A stretch of 64,000 bases of DNA. Source: Paucisalibacillus globulus (lineage in GTDB: Bacteria; Bacillota; Bacilli; Bacillales; Amphibacillaceae). This document shows positions 34,810 to 45,031 of this stretch, one piece after another. The notes below the pieces were generated by a model, which was not told the DNA's origin, ran no database searches, and saw only the letters and a list, made by a program, of their open reading frames with translations. The DNA is taken from the NCBI RefSeq assembly GCF_900184735.1, contig NZ_LT855395.1, positions 62,001-126,000 of the forward strand. The letters are read 5' to 3'. Position 1 is the stretch's first letter. Each line of letters begins with the position of its first letter. A program made the position numbers and the translations under genes.

Positions 34810-34837
34810 GAGAGCCAAGACTTACATCTTGGCTCTC
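34810..34837. terminator. Hairpin between convergent genes
   Basis: GAGAGCCAAGA (34810-34820) pairs perfectly with TCTTGGCTCTC (34827-34837). The U-runs on either side are poor, but the 11-bp stem and position between two convergent stop codons fit a shared terminator. Confidence 0.65.
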
Positions 34838-34850
34838 ATAAAATCTTTAT

Positions 34851-36230
34851 TTATTTTACTCGTATCAAATCTGCAGTCTTTAAAGCCAAACGTACAGCTT
34901 TTCTATTTAAGGTTGCTTCTTGCCTTTTAATTTTCTTGTCCTTAGCAGCTATTTTCGCTTTAAGCTCTTTTTGTTTTTGAACATTTTTCTTTTCCGCAAT
35001 CGGATAATAACTTTCCCATCTTTCCACCATTTCTTCAAAACCACAACCACTTACTGGTGTTAAAGGTAAAAGAAGCTGTATTTCTGCTAACTTTTCATCT
35101 AAAGGAACAAATGATGGTTCCAAGCTATCTTGATAGATATGCTCCAAGTTATTCTTCTCTAGAAAACTGATAAAATGATCGAAATTATGACCTTGATTCT
35201 TCTCTGGTGAATGAAAATCACTTGTTTCGATTAATTCACTAAGTGTGGTTTTCTCTGTAATTTCATTATGCCAAACCTGAGTCAGGCCATGATAATCGGC
35301 TAATTCTCTCATTCTAGCATCTTTCGGAATAATAATACTAGGTGTTCCTGCAATCGTTGCCGTTATATTCCCATGTAATCTAGCACCGAAACTTAAATCC
35401 GCTTCTTTTATAAAATCAATCCAAGTTGGGGCATTCAAGAAAAATCGAACTCTATTATCCATATAAGCTGAATCAGACATCTTAATCGGATAATTATCAA
35501 TCTCTTTTTCAGAAATTGGCGGTGAACCAGCATACGTCAACTTCATTTCCTTCATCCATTGTGGAATAAAGTAATGATTCGGAAACTCTTCCATCCCTCT
35601 AGTAATAAAATCTAATACATTTTTCGGTGAAAGTAATGAGGAATTAACCGTCACCATAGAGTCTTTTGTGATGGTTGTATCGCGTATTTTTAATTCTCTT
35701 CCAAAACTATACATGGAAGGACAGCCGATCACCGTATGGTCTATCCCTTCTCGGAATCCTAGCCTTGTTAAATATTTAGCAGTAATCTCACCACGTACCC
35801 CAATGATGTTTGACTTCTCCAATACCGCTTCTACAAAAGCTTTTACATCTTTATCGAATGGAAAGCCTTCATTTAACTTCGGTTCAAAAGGTGCTCTTAA
35901 TCCTACACCAATAACCACGACCGGAATCGTTAGTTTCTTAATTAATTTCGTGTACTTTCGCAGACTTGGAACAAAATCCTGACGAAAGGCGTCTGCTAAA
36001 GGTATAATATAGCAATCATATTTTTCATTTATTTCATCAGCGTTATCTGGGTCTATTTTGTAATAATCTGGGGTGATTGTAGTTTCTTCCGTCATTAGCG
36101 TGCGAAACACACTATATTGATAAATTAAATTCCCTACATTACCACCAATCGAGTTATTTAGGATCATATAAGATGCGTCAAAGTTATCCAAAGGTGAAAT
36201 TCCTGCTCTTATTATGATGTTTCTCTTCAC
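34851..36230 (-). CDS. Polysaccharide pyruvyltransferase family protein
   Basis: A 459-residue cytoplasmic enzyme with a GTG start after GGTGAATTAGA. The N-terminal GGNVGNLIYQYSVFR, the VVVIGVGLRAPF strand, the GVRGEITAKYLTRLGF motif and the SFGARLHGNITATIAGTPSI signature are typical of the PF04230 family. Its members add ketal pyruvate to sugars or teichoic acid linkers (CsaB-like). The last 45 residues form a lysine- and arginine-rich coiled coil, unusual for the family and possibly membrane-associating. The gene is monocistronic, next to an LCP ligase and the teichoic acid cluster, which suggests decoration of a wall polymer. Confidence 0.8.
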   Translation of the reverse strand: MKRNIIIRAGISPLDNFDASYMILNNSIGGNVGNLIYQYSVFRTLMTEETTITPDYYKIDPDNADEINEKYDCYIIPLADAFRQDFVPSLRKYTKLIKKLTIPVVVIGVGLRAPFEPKLNEGFPFDKDVKAFVEAVLEKSNIIGVRGEITAKYLTRLGFREGIDHTVIGCPSMYSFGRELKIRDTTITKDSMVTVNSSLLSPKNVLDFITRGMEEFPNHYFIPQWMKEMKLTYAGSPPISEKEIDNYPIKMSDSAYMDNRVRFFLNAPTWIDFIKEADLSFGARLHGNITATIAGTPSIIIPKDARMRELADYHGLTQVWHNEITEKTTLSELIETSDFHSPEKNQGHNFDHFISFLEKNNLEHIYQDSLEPSFVPLDEKLAEIQLLLPLTPVSGCGFEEMVERWESYYPIAEKKNVQKQKELKAKIAAKDKKIKRQEATLNRKAVRLALKTADLIRVK

Positions 36231-36490
36231 TCTAATTCACCATCCATTTTTTTAGTACTAATTAAATTCCATTACCTATAGTTTTCGGAATGATATCTCC
36301 ATATGTGTCTCGAACATACTTATCCATTGATATTTACCCTTGATATAGCACACTTAAACATATATGGCATATGTAGACTAACTTATCCTGTTCATTTAGT
36401 ATCCTATACTAACATACTAATAAGGATTTACGAAAGAATTTATTAGTAGTAAACTGGTACCAAATGGATTTTTATTAAGGGGAATTTACA

Positions 36491-37525
36491 ATGAGTGAGA
36501 AGGAAACAAGAATAAGTAAGAGGAAAAACAAGAAAAAAATAAGTAAAAAGAAAATATTACTTTTTATTGCTATACCTTTAAGTGTACTTTTAATTGGCGG
36601 AGCCGTATATGCTGCTTCCATCTATTCACAAGCAGAAAAGGCAGTCAGCGAGTCCTTTGAACAAGTAGAACGTAAAAATAATAAAGAAACTTCTGATTTA
36701 AGAGAAGAAGTGGTAAACCCAATTGAGGACAATGTTTCCGTTCTAATTATTGGGGTTGATGATAGTGAAAAGAGAAGTTTCGATGAGAATAGTCGCTCCG
36801 ACACACTTATATTAGCAACATTTAATAAGGAGCACAATGATGTTAATTTACTAAGTATTCCGAGGGACTCCTATGTATTTGTCCCTGAGGTACAATACTA
36901 TACCAAAATCAATCATGCACATTTCTTTGGTGGTCCATCAGCAACGATAGAAACTGTTGAAGAGTTTCTCCATGTACCGATTGATTATTATGTTCGTATT
37001 AACTTTGATGCCTTTATCGAAGTAGTCGATTCTATTGGTGGCATTTATTATAATGTACCTTTTGAAATGTATGAACAGGACTCTAAAGATAAGAAGGATG
37101 CCATTCACCTTCTACCAGGGTACCAGAAATTGAACGGCGAAGAAGCCTTAGCATTAGCCCGTACTAGGAAATACGACAGTGACCTGGAACGAGGACAAAG
37201 ACAACAAGAAATTATTAAAGCAGTAATGAAAGAGGCAGCTTCGGTAAAATCATTATTTAAGTTGGATAATTTAATTGAAGCTGTTGGGGACAACATGACA
37301 ACCAATTTAACATTCGATGAGATGAAATCTTTTGTTAGCTATGGTTTAACTAAAAACATTGCTATAAATTCCGTGAGCCTGGAAGGAAGTGGTGGCTATA
37401 TGGATGATGGTCTCTGGTATTACCAAGTCGATGAAGAAAGCCGGCAGACTATCGAAAACAAACTTCGAAACCACTTAGATCTACCAACTAGTAGAAACAA
37501 TACGGAATTTAGCGCAGAACAATAA
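36491..37525 (+). CDS. LytR-CpsA-Psr family ligase, paralogue 1
   Basis: A 344-residue membrane-anchored enzyme. After a highly basic cytoplasmic tail there is one membrane segment (about 22-46), then the LCP catalytic domain. It shows SVLIIGVDDSEKRSFDENSR, ATFNKEHNDVNLLSIPRDSY, INHAHFFGG, INFDAFIEVVDSIGGI and ALALARTRKYDSDLERGQRQ with the arginines that bind polyprenyl pyrophosphate. Such enzymes (TagT/U/V) move teichoic acid or capsule from undecaprenyl phosphate to peptidoglycan. It stands alone with its own terminator and is very similar to the gene at 48057, the other side of the tag/tar cluster. Confidence 0.93.
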   Translation: MSEKETRISKRKNKKKISKKKILLFIAIPLSVLLIGGAVYAASIYSQAEKAVSESFEQVERKNNKETSDLREEVVNPIEDNVSVLIIGVDDSEKRSFDENSRSDTLILATFNKEHNDVNLLSIPRDSYVFVPEVQYYTKINHAHFFGGPSATIETVEEFLHVPIDYYVRINFDAFIEVVDSIGGIYYNVPFEMYEQDSKDKKDAIHLLPGYQKLNGEEALALARTRKYDSDLERGQRQQEIIKAVMKEAASVKSLFKLDNLIEAVGDNMTTNLTFDEMKSFVSYGLTKNIAINSVSLEGSGGYMDDGLWYYQVDEESRQTIENKLRNHLDLPTSRNNTEFSAEQ

Positions 37526-37536
37526 TTTCATACAAT

Positions 37537-37572
37537 AAAAGGGTGATTTCTATATAAAGAAATCACCCTTTT
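37537..37572. terminator. Bidirectional terminator
   Basis: AAAAGGGTGATTTCT (37537-37551) pairs with AGAAATCACCCTTTT (37558-37572), with A/T runs on both sides. It lies between the convergent LCP and teichoic acid polymerase genes. Confidence 0.92.
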
Positions 37573-37575
37573 GTT

Positions 37576-39480
37576 TTAAAGATTTTCATCATCTTTCATT
37601 GTACGTTCGAACAATTCAATTCTAGACTTCGGCGGAGTTAATCTGGTTTCTTTTGACTCCATATGATGTGTCTCTAAACTAGAGATAATTAAATCATCCA
37701 CAACATTTTTAGATGCCGTTCCTAGTGTATCACCGAAAAAGTACTTCACGAATGGTTTTACTTTTTCTAATTGATAATCTTCGTTTTTGATACTTGTAAT
37801 AATGTCATCCGTCGATTTTAGTAATGGACCTGGAATAAAGTCGAAGAAATTATAATAAAAATCTCTAGCCTCTATATATTCTTCCACATCAAAAGCAAAG
37901 AATAACATTGGTTTATTTAGCAACGCAAACTCAAAACAAACAGAAGAATAATCCGTTATCAAGATATCCGTTATGAGCAACAGATCATTAATCTCCCTAT
38001 AGTCACTTAAGTCATAGAAAAAGTCAGCATACTCATACGGAATAGTTAATTTGTTATTAACAAATGGATGAATCTTAAATAAGAAAACATACTCTTCATG
38101 GAATTCTTCATATAACTTCTTAAGGTTTAGTACTTCAAATGGATAATGTGCAGATGCTTGTCCATTCCCCCTAAATGTAGGAGCAAATAGGATTACTTTC
38201 TTACCTTTTAAGAAGGAATATTTAGTATATAGTGTATCACGAACTTTAGCTTTATACTCTTCATCGAAGAATATATCTGACCTCGGTACTCCAGTAGGAT
38301 ATACCTTGTCTACAGATACACCAAAGCCTTCTGCATAGTTTTCTCTTACCCCTTCACTACTGACCGCAACCTTTGTATAATTCTTATGGTTCTTAGATCT
38401 TGGTGAAGGTCCACCAGGTCTCCCCATTCGACTGTATCCAAACGTTTTAAATGCACCAGCAGCATGCCACACTTGAATTAAATCCGCATCTTTGCGAATT
38501 TTAAGTGGGTACACTAATGGGTAGAAATCATCTAGTAATATAATCTTGGATGTTGCAAATTGATAGGCAATCTTTATCAAATCCGTGATTGTTTTTTTAC
38601 TATTGATTCGTTCATTAAAGACAAATTTAATATCCAAATCCAGGTTACGCTTGTATAATTCCTCGTAAACAAAAAAGAAATTACCATTTAGTTCGCTTCG
38701 GCTATCTGAAGCAAAGGTTACTTTAGACTTTTGGATTGGTAAGATACAAAAGAGCTTGTACATCATCCTGAAAAATACTCGTTTAAATTTCTTGATGTAT
38801 TTATTTTCCTTTGTTTCTACCGTATCAGGCATATCTCGCGGGTCAAATTCCTGTAGTAACGTATTTTTAAACTGAAGCGTTTTACTATATTTATTAAATG
38901 TCACTAACAAATTGTATTTCATCACTTTGGATGCTGAGAAATAGTTTAACTTGGTATTCAAAATATCATTCCGCATAAACTCTCTTACATTCGATAACGA
39001 AATAAGCTTCTCAAATTTAACTTTATCATTATCCTGAAACATCTGTTCCAACTTGATAAAAGTATCATATTCCCCACTCTGCAATGGTTTGCCATGACTA
39101 ATGACAGATAAATCAATATTCCCTTTATAGCCACCTAACATCGCTAAGTCGCTATTACTCACTTCTACATCACCGTCAAGTTCTGAAAGACTGCAGTTAT
39201 CTAGGGAAAGCTTAATGATATGTTGTTCTAAAATTTCCTGTTCGGATAGTTCCGTATACTTATCAGGCTCCGCTTCTACCATTTTTTCTATATCTATATT
39301 CGGTACCAACAGTAGTGTTTTTCTGATTCTATCTTCTTTATAGGACGTAACTCCTTTGAAGTAGGCAAATCCTTCTATTTCCAGATAAGATCCATTTATC
39401 TCTAATTTTGTTACGTCACTTATCACTGGCTTGTCTGTATTAATGGTTATATTTTTGCTATCCATTAAGGAAACTAGCAT
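37576..39480 (-). CDS. TarL-like CDP-polyol wall teichoic acid polymerase
   Basis: A 634-residue enzyme, last gene of the leftward operon. About 230 N-terminal residues form a beta-rich region often seen in TarL/TarK proteins. The C-terminal GT-B CDP-glycerol/ribitol phosphotransferase domain contains VWHAAGAFKTFG, GVPRSDIFF, FAPTFRGNG, FLFKIHPF and ITDYSSVCFEFALLNKP. The size matches ribitol-phosphate polymerases, and tarI and tarJ, which make CDP-ribitol, lie just upstream in the same operon. I infer poly(ribitol phosphate) synthesis on the cytoplasmic face of the membrane. A glycerol phosphate polymerase (TagF-like) is the alternative. Confidence 0.85.
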   Translation of the reverse strand: MLVSLMDSKNITINTDKPVISDVTKLEINGSYLEIEGFAYFKGVTSYKEDRIRKTLLLVPNIDIEKMVEAEPDKYTELSEQEILEQHIIKLSLDNCSLSELDGDVEVSNSDLAMLGGYKGNIDLSVISHGKPLQSGEYDTFIKLEQMFQDNDKVKFEKLISLSNVREFMRNDILNTKLNYFSASKVMKYNLLVTFNKYSKTLQFKNTLLQEFDPRDMPDTVETKENKYIKKFKRVFFRMMYKLFCILPIQKSKVTFASDSRSELNGNFFFVYEELYKRNLDLDIKFVFNERINSKKTITDLIKIAYQFATSKIILLDDFYPLVYPLKIRKDADLIQVWHAAGAFKTFGYSRMGRPGGPSPRSKNHKNYTKVAVSSEGVRENYAEGFGVSVDKVYPTGVPRSDIFFDEEYKAKVRDTLYTKYSFLKGKKVILFAPTFRGNGQASAHYPFEVLNLKKLYEEFHEEYVFLFKIHPFVNNKLTIPYEYADFFYDLSDYREINDLLLITDILITDYSSVCFEFALLNKPMLFFAFDVEEYIEARDFYYNFFDFIPGPLLKSTDDIITSIKNEDYQLEKVKPFVKYFFGDTLGTASKNVVDDLIISSLETHHMESKETRLTPPKSRIELFERTMKDDENL

Positions 39481-39496
39481 ATTTCTCCCCCCCTTT

Positions 39497-40639
39497 TTAC
39501 GATGTAAAATGTTTCACTATTTTATGTGAAATATTCTCTATATCATCGAAGTTATACTCTATCATTCTAGTCGTATTATAGTATTCATTCTGTTTTCTTG
39601 CATTCATCCAATCTAATAACTCCGCTTCATTCCATAGTATAGTTCCATCAGACATTATTTCTATCTCTTGATAGAATCCTCTATTGGACTGATATTCCTT
39701 ATAATCGGGAATATAGTGTGCTAATGGCTTCTTTAATAAGGCAAACTCAAATATAGCGGAGGAGTAATCCGTAATAAACGCATCCGATACTAGCATCCAC
39801 TCATTAATCGTATGACCCGTAGCAATCATTACATTAGGACAATCACGTAATCTATCCATTTCACTACTCTTCACGTAAGGGTGAGGCTTGAATAAAATAC
39901 GTATATCCTTATCGAGGCTTTTGGATAGTTTAATAATCGTATCCATCAAATCAGCTGTAGACTCCGTATATAGCCCTTCTGCCCGATACGTTGGGGCTAC
40001 GAGAATATTAATCTTGTTATCGGTATCGGAAAAGTTATACTCCTGATAAAGTACTTTCTTAATCTCCCGACATAATGGTTCATCTGTAAACAGGTCAACC
40101 CTTGGTATCCCAAAAGGATAGATATTTGCTGGTGTCATATGAAATGCCTCAGCATAATAATCGGTAAACTTTGCAGCGGATATATAGACATGTGTGTAAT
40201 TTGCATGTACTGGTACAAGTCTTAGATATTCCTTCGATGGCCCGAATTTCGTATCGGCAGTGCTATGTCCAAATTTCTTGAAGGCACCTGCTGCATGCCA
40301 AAGCTGAATGATTTTTAGTTTAGCTTTTGGTTTCAATAGATACACAGGCAAATAATAATCATCAATAATCACGTATTTCGCATTTGATAGTTGGACTATT
40401 TCCTTAAATAGCTTGAGGTTCATTTTATTTTCACTATAAACAAAATGAACCTCAAGCTGTGGAAATTGTTCTAGTAGTTCTTCATAGATAAAATGAAGGT
40501 TTCCTTCTAGTTTACCTTCTCTGTACAAAGCAATGACCACTTTATTTTGATCTTGTTTTAGCAACCTAGATAGGACATTGTACGTAATTTGGAGGATAAC
40601 CTTGTATAACATGATGTAATACTTTTTTATCGGATTCAT
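39497..40639 (-). CDS. CDP-glycerol glycerophosphotransferase family protein
   Basis: A 380-residue single-domain enzyme of the TagB/TarF/TarK group. Visible motifs are LWHAAGAFKKFGHS, FGIPRVDLF, LVAPTYRAEG, ILFKPHPYV and ITDYSSAIFEFALLKKP. An amphipathic basic N-terminus probably attaches it to the membrane. It lies four bases after tarJ with only a weak ribosome site, so it is probably translated by coupling. By operon position and length it may be the TarF- or TarK-type primer enzyme that extends the linkage unit before TarL acts; the separate gene at 45420 is the better TagB candidate. Confidence 0.85.
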   Translation of the reverse strand: MNPIKKYYIMLYKVILQITYNVLSRLLKQDQNKVVIALYREGKLEGNLHFIYEELLEQFPQLEVHFVYSENKMNLKLFKEIVQLSNAKYVIIDDYYLPVYLLKPKAKLKIIQLWHAAGAFKKFGHSTADTKFGPSKEYLRLVPVHANYTHVYISAAKFTDYYAEAFHMTPANIYPFGIPRVDLFTDEPLCREIKKVLYQEYNFSDTDNKINILVAPTYRAEGLYTESTADLMDTIIKLSKSLDKDIRILFKPHPYVKSSEMDRLRDCPNVMIATGHTINEWMLVSDAFITDYSSAIFEFALLKKPLAHYIPDYKEYQSNRGFYQEIEIMSDGTILWNEAELLDWMNARKQNEYYNTTRMIEYNFDDIENISHKIVKHFTS

Positions 40640-40642
40640 GCC

Positions 40643-41668
40643 TCATATCATCCATTTCATTACAGTTTTCCCCCAGGAATTAGACAGATCACTTTCAAAT
40701 GCTTCCGTAACATCCGAGATTTTCATGACATCATGTACTTCACCAACTAGAGTTCCTAAGTAATCGACGATTTCAGGGTATTGTTTATATACGTCAATTG
40801 TTCTTTGAAAATCAGCTGTACCACTACGGCTACTTCCGAGTAGGGTTAAGCCTTTTTCTAATACCATTCTTGTATTGATTTCAATCGGATATTCACTAAC
40901 CCCTAGTAAACTAATAGTGCCCTCAGGGTTGATATGATCAATTATCTGCTCAATAGCATACTGACTACCTTTACCTCCAGCACACTCAATGGCATGATCA
41001 ATGGTTAATTCTTCTGGAATTTCATCAATCTTTATCATGTTATCAACGAAAAAGAAGTGATTCAGTTTATAATCTGTTTTTCCAAAAATAATGACTTTAC
41101 TTTCCGGGTATAATTGTTTCAATAATAAACAAGTTATATAACCAAGATTTCCATCTCCCCATACACCAAACGTTTCCTTGATGGGATGAGATTTCTTTTC
41201 AAACCGACTAATTGCGTGAACAGCAATCGTCACTAATTCCGTAAAGGCAGCTACATTCATATTGATATTTTCAGGGAGCTTTACAACACGGTCCCGATTA
41301 AGAAAGACGTAATCTTGCATAAACCCATCATATCCACTAGATCGAAACTTACTGGAACGCAAGTAATTTTCAGAAATGTACGGGTTCTTCTCTGTTGGTA
41401 TATTGGGAACCATGACAACCTTTGTCCCAACTTTGACCTCACCAAGTGGGTCAAACACAACCTCTCCTACCCCTTCATGAATCAGAGCCATGGGAAGTTT
41501 TTTACGCATTGCTTCTTTCCCTCTTGTCCCTGTGTAATAGCGTTGATCTGCATTACATATGGAGAGATGGGTTGGGCGTATGATCAGTTTGTCCGAGATA
41601 ATTGATTTATCCTTATAGGTCACTTCAAATTGTCTAGGAGATACTAAACGATACACTTGGTTAATCAT
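40643..41668 (-). CDS. tarJ: Ribulose-5-phosphate reductase TarJ
   Basis: A 341-residue medium-chain dehydrogenase that reduces ribulose-5-phosphate to ribitol-5-phosphate with NADPH. Zinc-site residues are in [12 protein letters not shown] and IHEGVGEV. The nucleotide-binding site is [35 protein letters not shown], the [12 protein letters not shown] stretch and [20 protein letters not shown] match the TarJ subfamily closely rather than general alcohol dehydrogenases. The start overlaps the tarI stop by four bases. Together TarI and TarJ supply CDP-ribitol. Confidence 0.94.
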   Translation of the reverse strand: MINQVYRLVSPRQFEVTYKDKSIISDKLIIRPTHLSICNADQRYYTGTRGKEAMRKKLPMALIHEGVGEVVFDPLGEVKVGTKVVMVPNIPTEKNPYISENYLRSSKFRSSGYDGFMQDYVFLNRDRVVKLPENINMNVAAFTELVTIAVHAISRFEKKSHPIKETFGVWGDGNLGYITCLLLKQLYPESKVIIFGKTDYKLNHFFFVDNMIKIDEIPEELTIDHAIECAGGKGSQYAIEQIIDHINPEGTISLLGVSEYPIEINTRMVLEKGLTLLGSSRSGTADFQRTIDVYKQYPEIVDYLGTLVGEVHDVMKISDVTEAFESDLSNSWGKTVMKWMI

Positions 41669-42387
41669 TTATCTAAACTTCCTTTTATAATGGAATTGGC
41701 AACGTTCAAATCAAATGGAGTAGTAATCTTTATATTAAAGTTCTCTCCTCGGACTAACTTTACCTTTTCACCCTTCAACGCAAAGATTTTACAGGCGTCC
41801 GTCAGTATCTCTTTTTCACTGTCAGACAAGCCATAATACAACTCTTGTAGTTTCTTAATATTAAACGACTGAGGGGTTTGTCCTTGGTACATATAATCTC
41901 TTCTCGGTATCGAACTGATAAATTCATTGTCTTGTGATTCAACAATTGTATCAACCGCTTCTATTACCGTATCAACGGAACCATACTCCAGTGCGTTATC
42001 AATATTTTCTTGGATAATGCGATGAGTTAGAAATGGTCTTACCGCATCATGAGTGACAATAATATCCTCCTCACTTACGGAATACGTCTCTTCTATATAA
42101 TTCACTATCGACATAATTGTCCCATTACGATCACTTCCACCAACAATAACTGTAATAGTCGGTAAATCTAAGTTAAACTTTTTCAGAATATCTTTAGTAT
42201 GATTGACCCATTCTTTTGGAGTTGCAATCACTATCTTTTCAAATTTACTATTTAATACAAACTTCTCAATGGTATGCACAATGATCGGTTTCTCATTTAG
42301 CAATAAAAATTGCTTTGGCATTGGTACATTTCCCATTCTTGAACCAATACCGCCTGCTAGAATACCTGCGTAAATCAATTTCTTCAC
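41665..42387 (-). CDS. tarI: Ribitol-5-phosphate cytidylyltransferase TarI
   Basis: A 240-residue nucleotidyltransferase making CDP-ribitol from CTP and ribitol-5-phosphate. The sequence has [58 protein letters not shown] and [12 protein letters not shown]. IspD shares the fold, but the residues around the active site and the four-base overlap with tarJ identify TarI. It is the fourth gene of the operon, after tagG, tagH and tagA. Confidence 0.95.
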   Translation of the reverse strand: MKKLIYAGILAGGIGSRMGNVPMPKQFLLLNEKPIIVHTIEKFVLNSKFEKIVIATPKEWVNHTKDILKKFNLDLPTITVIVGGSDRNGTIMSIVNYIEETYSVSEEDIIVTHDAVRPFLTHRIIQENIDNALEYGSVDTVIEAVDTIVESQDNEFISSIPRRDYMYQGQTPQSFNIKKLQELYYGLSDSEKEILTDACKIFALKGEKVKLVRGENFNIKITTPFDLNVANSIIKGSLDK

Positions 42388-42423
42388 CTCATATTATTTA
42401 GGATATTTATTTGATTTAGTAGT

Positions 42424-43197
42424 TTAATTTCTTTTAAAGATGATGCGTATCATAAATTCCATTGCTTTTAGGATTCGCTTCCAGCGAAATGGTTGTTTTA
42501 ACAATCTGTACAACCACTCTAAGTTTAACTTAATCCATTTATCAGGCGCTCGCTTCACTTCTCCAGCTAATACATCGAAGCTACCGCCTACTCCCATAAA
42601 TAAGCCTTTTGGGAACTGGTCAAGATTGTTGGTAATCCATTTGTCTTGGTTCGGTGAACCTAAGGCTACAAAAACAATATCGGGTTCAGATAGCTTTACA
42701 CGTTCCGCAACTTCAGGATCTTTCACCGAAAAATAACCATGATGTCTTCCAGCTATCCTAACATTGGGATACCGCTTCTTAACCTCTTCTACCGCCTTTT
42801 TATTGACCTGTTCCTCTGCACCTATAAAGTAACAAGAAAGGGCTTCTCTATTAGCAAATTCAAGTATATCCAACATCAAGTCAAATCCAGCTATCCTTTC
42901 CTTGATTGGTTGTTTCATATACTTAGAAGCTAATACAACACCGGCCCCATCTGGAACTATATAGGTTGCTTGTTTCACCATTTCTTGGTATCCGCGGTCT
43001 TCCCGTATTTTCATAACAATTTCTGGATTAGCGGTTACGATGTAGCACTTTTCCTGATTCATCAAAAGTGGCTGGATATGATCCCTTACAAATTCTTTCT
43101 GTGATAAATTAATGAAATCAACATCCATAATTGTCACAGTTTCTATTTTTTTTCTTTTACTAGTGTCTGGAATTTTTATCTGTGTACTTATAGACAT
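42424..43197 (-). CDS. tagA: ManNAc transferase TagA/TarA
   Basis: A 257-residue WecG/TagA/CpsF glycosyltransferase. It adds N-acetylmannosamine from UDP-ManNAc to undecaprenyl-PP-GlcNAc, the first committed step of the wall teichoic acid linkage unit. Signatures are YIVTANPEIV, ATYIVPDGAGVVLASKY with the catalytic aspartate, RIAGFDLM, IVFVALGSPNQDKWI and MGVGGSFDVLAGEVKRAP. The last 40 residues form the basic membrane-targeting helices known in TagA. The donor sugar would come from the mnaA product encoded at 46646. Confidence 0.94.
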   Translation of the reverse strand: MSISTQIKIPDTSKRKKIETVTIMDVDFINLSQKEFVRDHIQPLLMNQEKCYIVTANPEIVMKIREDRGYQEMVKQATYIVPDGAGVVLASKYMKQPIKERIAGFDLMLDILEFANREALSCYFIGAEEQVNKKAVEEVKKRYPNVRIAGRHHGYFSVKDPEVAERVKLSEPDIVFVALGSPNQDKWITNNLDQFPKGLFMGVGGSFDVLAGEVKRAPDKWIKLNLEWLYRLLKQPFRWKRILKAMEFMIRIIFKRN

Positions 43198-43248
43198 AAT
43201 CTACAACCTTTCAGTTATATCAATTACATATAACTAAGATTTTTTCTA

Positions 43249-44040
43249 TCAACCCGTCTCTAGCTGTCTAAGTACATCTTCCCTATACTTTTCTTTCTCT
43301 GATTTGGACAACTTTTTATACTCTTTAATAAACTCTTCATATAAAGGTAGAATTTCTTCTTTTGTACCATATTCTTTTACTCTACCAAACTCTAACCATA
43401 GAATTTTATCAGCGAACTTCTTCATTTGGACCGTTGAGTGGCTAACAAAGACTATTGTTTTTCCTTTTTCCTTAAATGATTTCATTTTATTAAAACACTT
43501 CTCTGCAAATGCCTTGTCTCCAACGGATAAAGCTTCATCAATAATGATAATATCAGGATCAATAGAAACCGAAATGGCAAACCCTAGTCGTGACTTCATA
43601 CCACTTGAATAAGACTTAACTGGTTGGTCGATAAATTTCCCTAACTCAGCAAACTCAATGATTTCAGGCTCTAGTTGTTGAATCTCTTTCTTGTTAAAAC
43701 CAAGCATCAGGCACTTCAATTCAATATTTTCCCTACCAGTTAGATTCTCCTTTAGGCCGGCTGCAATTGCAATTAAGGATACATCGCCTTTTACAGTTAC
43801 CGATCCAGATGTTTCTGGTAAGATTCCAGCAATTATGTTTGAAAGAGTAGACTTTCCAGCTCCATTTACTCCGACAAATCCTATAACCTCTCCCCTATTC
43901 ACTTCAAAGCTTACATTTCTCAGTGCATAGAAATCTTCCCCATACCCTTTACGGAAGAGAATATCTTTTATTTTGTCAGATGTATTATCGTATAATTTAT
44001 GTTTCTTGGTTACATTAGAAACGATTATTGTTTTTTCCAT
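43249..44040 (-). CDS. tagH: Teichoic acid export ATP-binding protein TagH
   Basis: A 263-residue ABC exporter ATPase. Walker A is GVNGAGKSTL, the signature is the polysaccharide-exporter form KSYSSGMKSRLGFAI, Walker B is DIIIIDEALSVGD and the switch histidine is in VSHSTVQMK. It lacks the long extracellular C-terminal extension of Bacillus subtilis TagH and resembles the short TarH. It follows tagG by 33 bases and should drive flipping of undecaprenyl-linked teichoic acid across the membrane. Confidence 0.94.
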   Translation of the reverse strand: MEKTIIVSNVTKKHKLYDNTSDKIKDILFRKGYGEDFYALRNVSFEVNRGEVIGFVGVNGAGKSTLSNIIAGILPETSGSVTVKGDVSLIAIAAGLKENLTGRENIELKCLMLGFNKKEIQQLEPEIIEFAELGKFIDQPVKSYSSGMKSRLGFAISVSIDPDIIIIDEALSVGDKAFAEKCFNKMKSFKEKGKTIVFVSHSTVQMKKFADKILWLEFGRVKEYGTKEEILPLYEEFIKEYKKLSKSEKEKYREDVLRQLETG

Positions 44041-44073
44041 AGCAAATCCTTTCCACTTTCTATGAAACTAGTA

Positions 44074-44880
44074 TTATATGAAATCTATAAATCTTCTTCT
44101 AAACTTCACATGCATGACGGACCCTATTAATAAAAGCACAAAGGTAACTGCACAGAAATATAGAGTATATTCCCAATGATTAATAAAATACCATTCTTTT
44201 CCTAATAAAGAATAGCGGTACCCTTCTACCAAATAATACAAAGGGTTAATTTTAAATACAGTTTGAATCCACACAGGCAAACTAGACGTTGCCCATAAGA
44301 TAGGTGTCATGTATAGTAGCATTCTTAGTGTTGCTTGAAGAAACATTTGTAAATCACGAATAAATGTGTTTAGTGTTGACGTAATGAGGGATACTGAAAA
44401 AATAAATAAGTACCCACCAAATATATATAATGGTAATTGTAAATAATAGATACTAATTGGATACCCTAGGAAATTTAAAAGAACCATCACGATAACCAAA
44501 AGTCCAATATGAGAATAGAACTTAGAAAATATAATGATATTCGGAATTAAACTCATAGGGAAATTCATTTTCGAAAGCATTTTAACTCGCTGAAATATGG
44601 ACTTTGATCCCTCAATGATTGATGGGTTAAAGAAGAACCATATGACAATACCGGATAACATCCATGGAAAGAATGGGTCCCCTTCAATAGGCTGTCTCTC
44701 TCGGATACCGAAACCAAAAATAAACCAATAAATGAATATCTGAATGGCAGGATTAATTAATTCCCACGCAAGTCCTAGATAATTATTCTTATTCGCTATT
44801 TTAATCTCGTATAATGCAAGTCTTCTTAATAAATAAAAGTACTTAACTTGTTCTGATAAAACTGTGATTACTGATTTCAT
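44074..44880 (-). CDS. tagG: Teichoic acid export permease TagG
   Basis: A 268-residue ABC-2 type permease with about six helices. An amphipathic N-terminal region (IKIANKNNYLGLAWELINP) and the TPILWATSSLPVWIQ and NPLYYLVEGYRYSLLG segments are typical of TagG/Wzm proteins. It is the first gene of the leftward operon tagG-tagH-tagA-tarI-tarJ-transferase-tarL, with start after GAGAGG. The 150-base gap upstream is shared with the divergent tagD. Confidence 0.94.
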   Translation of the reverse strand: MKSVITVLSEQVKYFYLLRRLALYEIKIANKNNYLGLAWELINPAIQIFIYWFIFGFGIRERQPIEGDPFFPWMLSGIVIWFFFNPSIIEGSKSIFQRVKMLSKMNFPMSLIPNIIIFSKFYSHIGLLVIVMVLLNFLGYPISIYYLQLPLYIFGGYLFIFSVSLITSTLNTFIRDLQMFLQATLRMLLYMTPILWATSSLPVWIQTVFKINPLYYLVEGYRYSLLGKEWYFINHWEYTLYFCAVTFVLLLIGSVMHVKFRRRFIDFI

Positions 44881-45031
44881 CTTGAAAACCTCTCATATCT
44901 AGTGTCTAATCATTATACTGTAAACAGATATAGATGACTCAATTGTAAACCGAATGTTAATTTAATGTAAAGGTATGCTAATATAATTATATATTAAATA
45001 TATAGTTTTACCATATGGGGAGGTAGAGATT

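Noticed and set aside
41665-42387. IspD (isoprenoid cytidylyltransferase)
   Set aside because: Same fold, but the active-site context and the four-base overlap with tarJ identify TarI.
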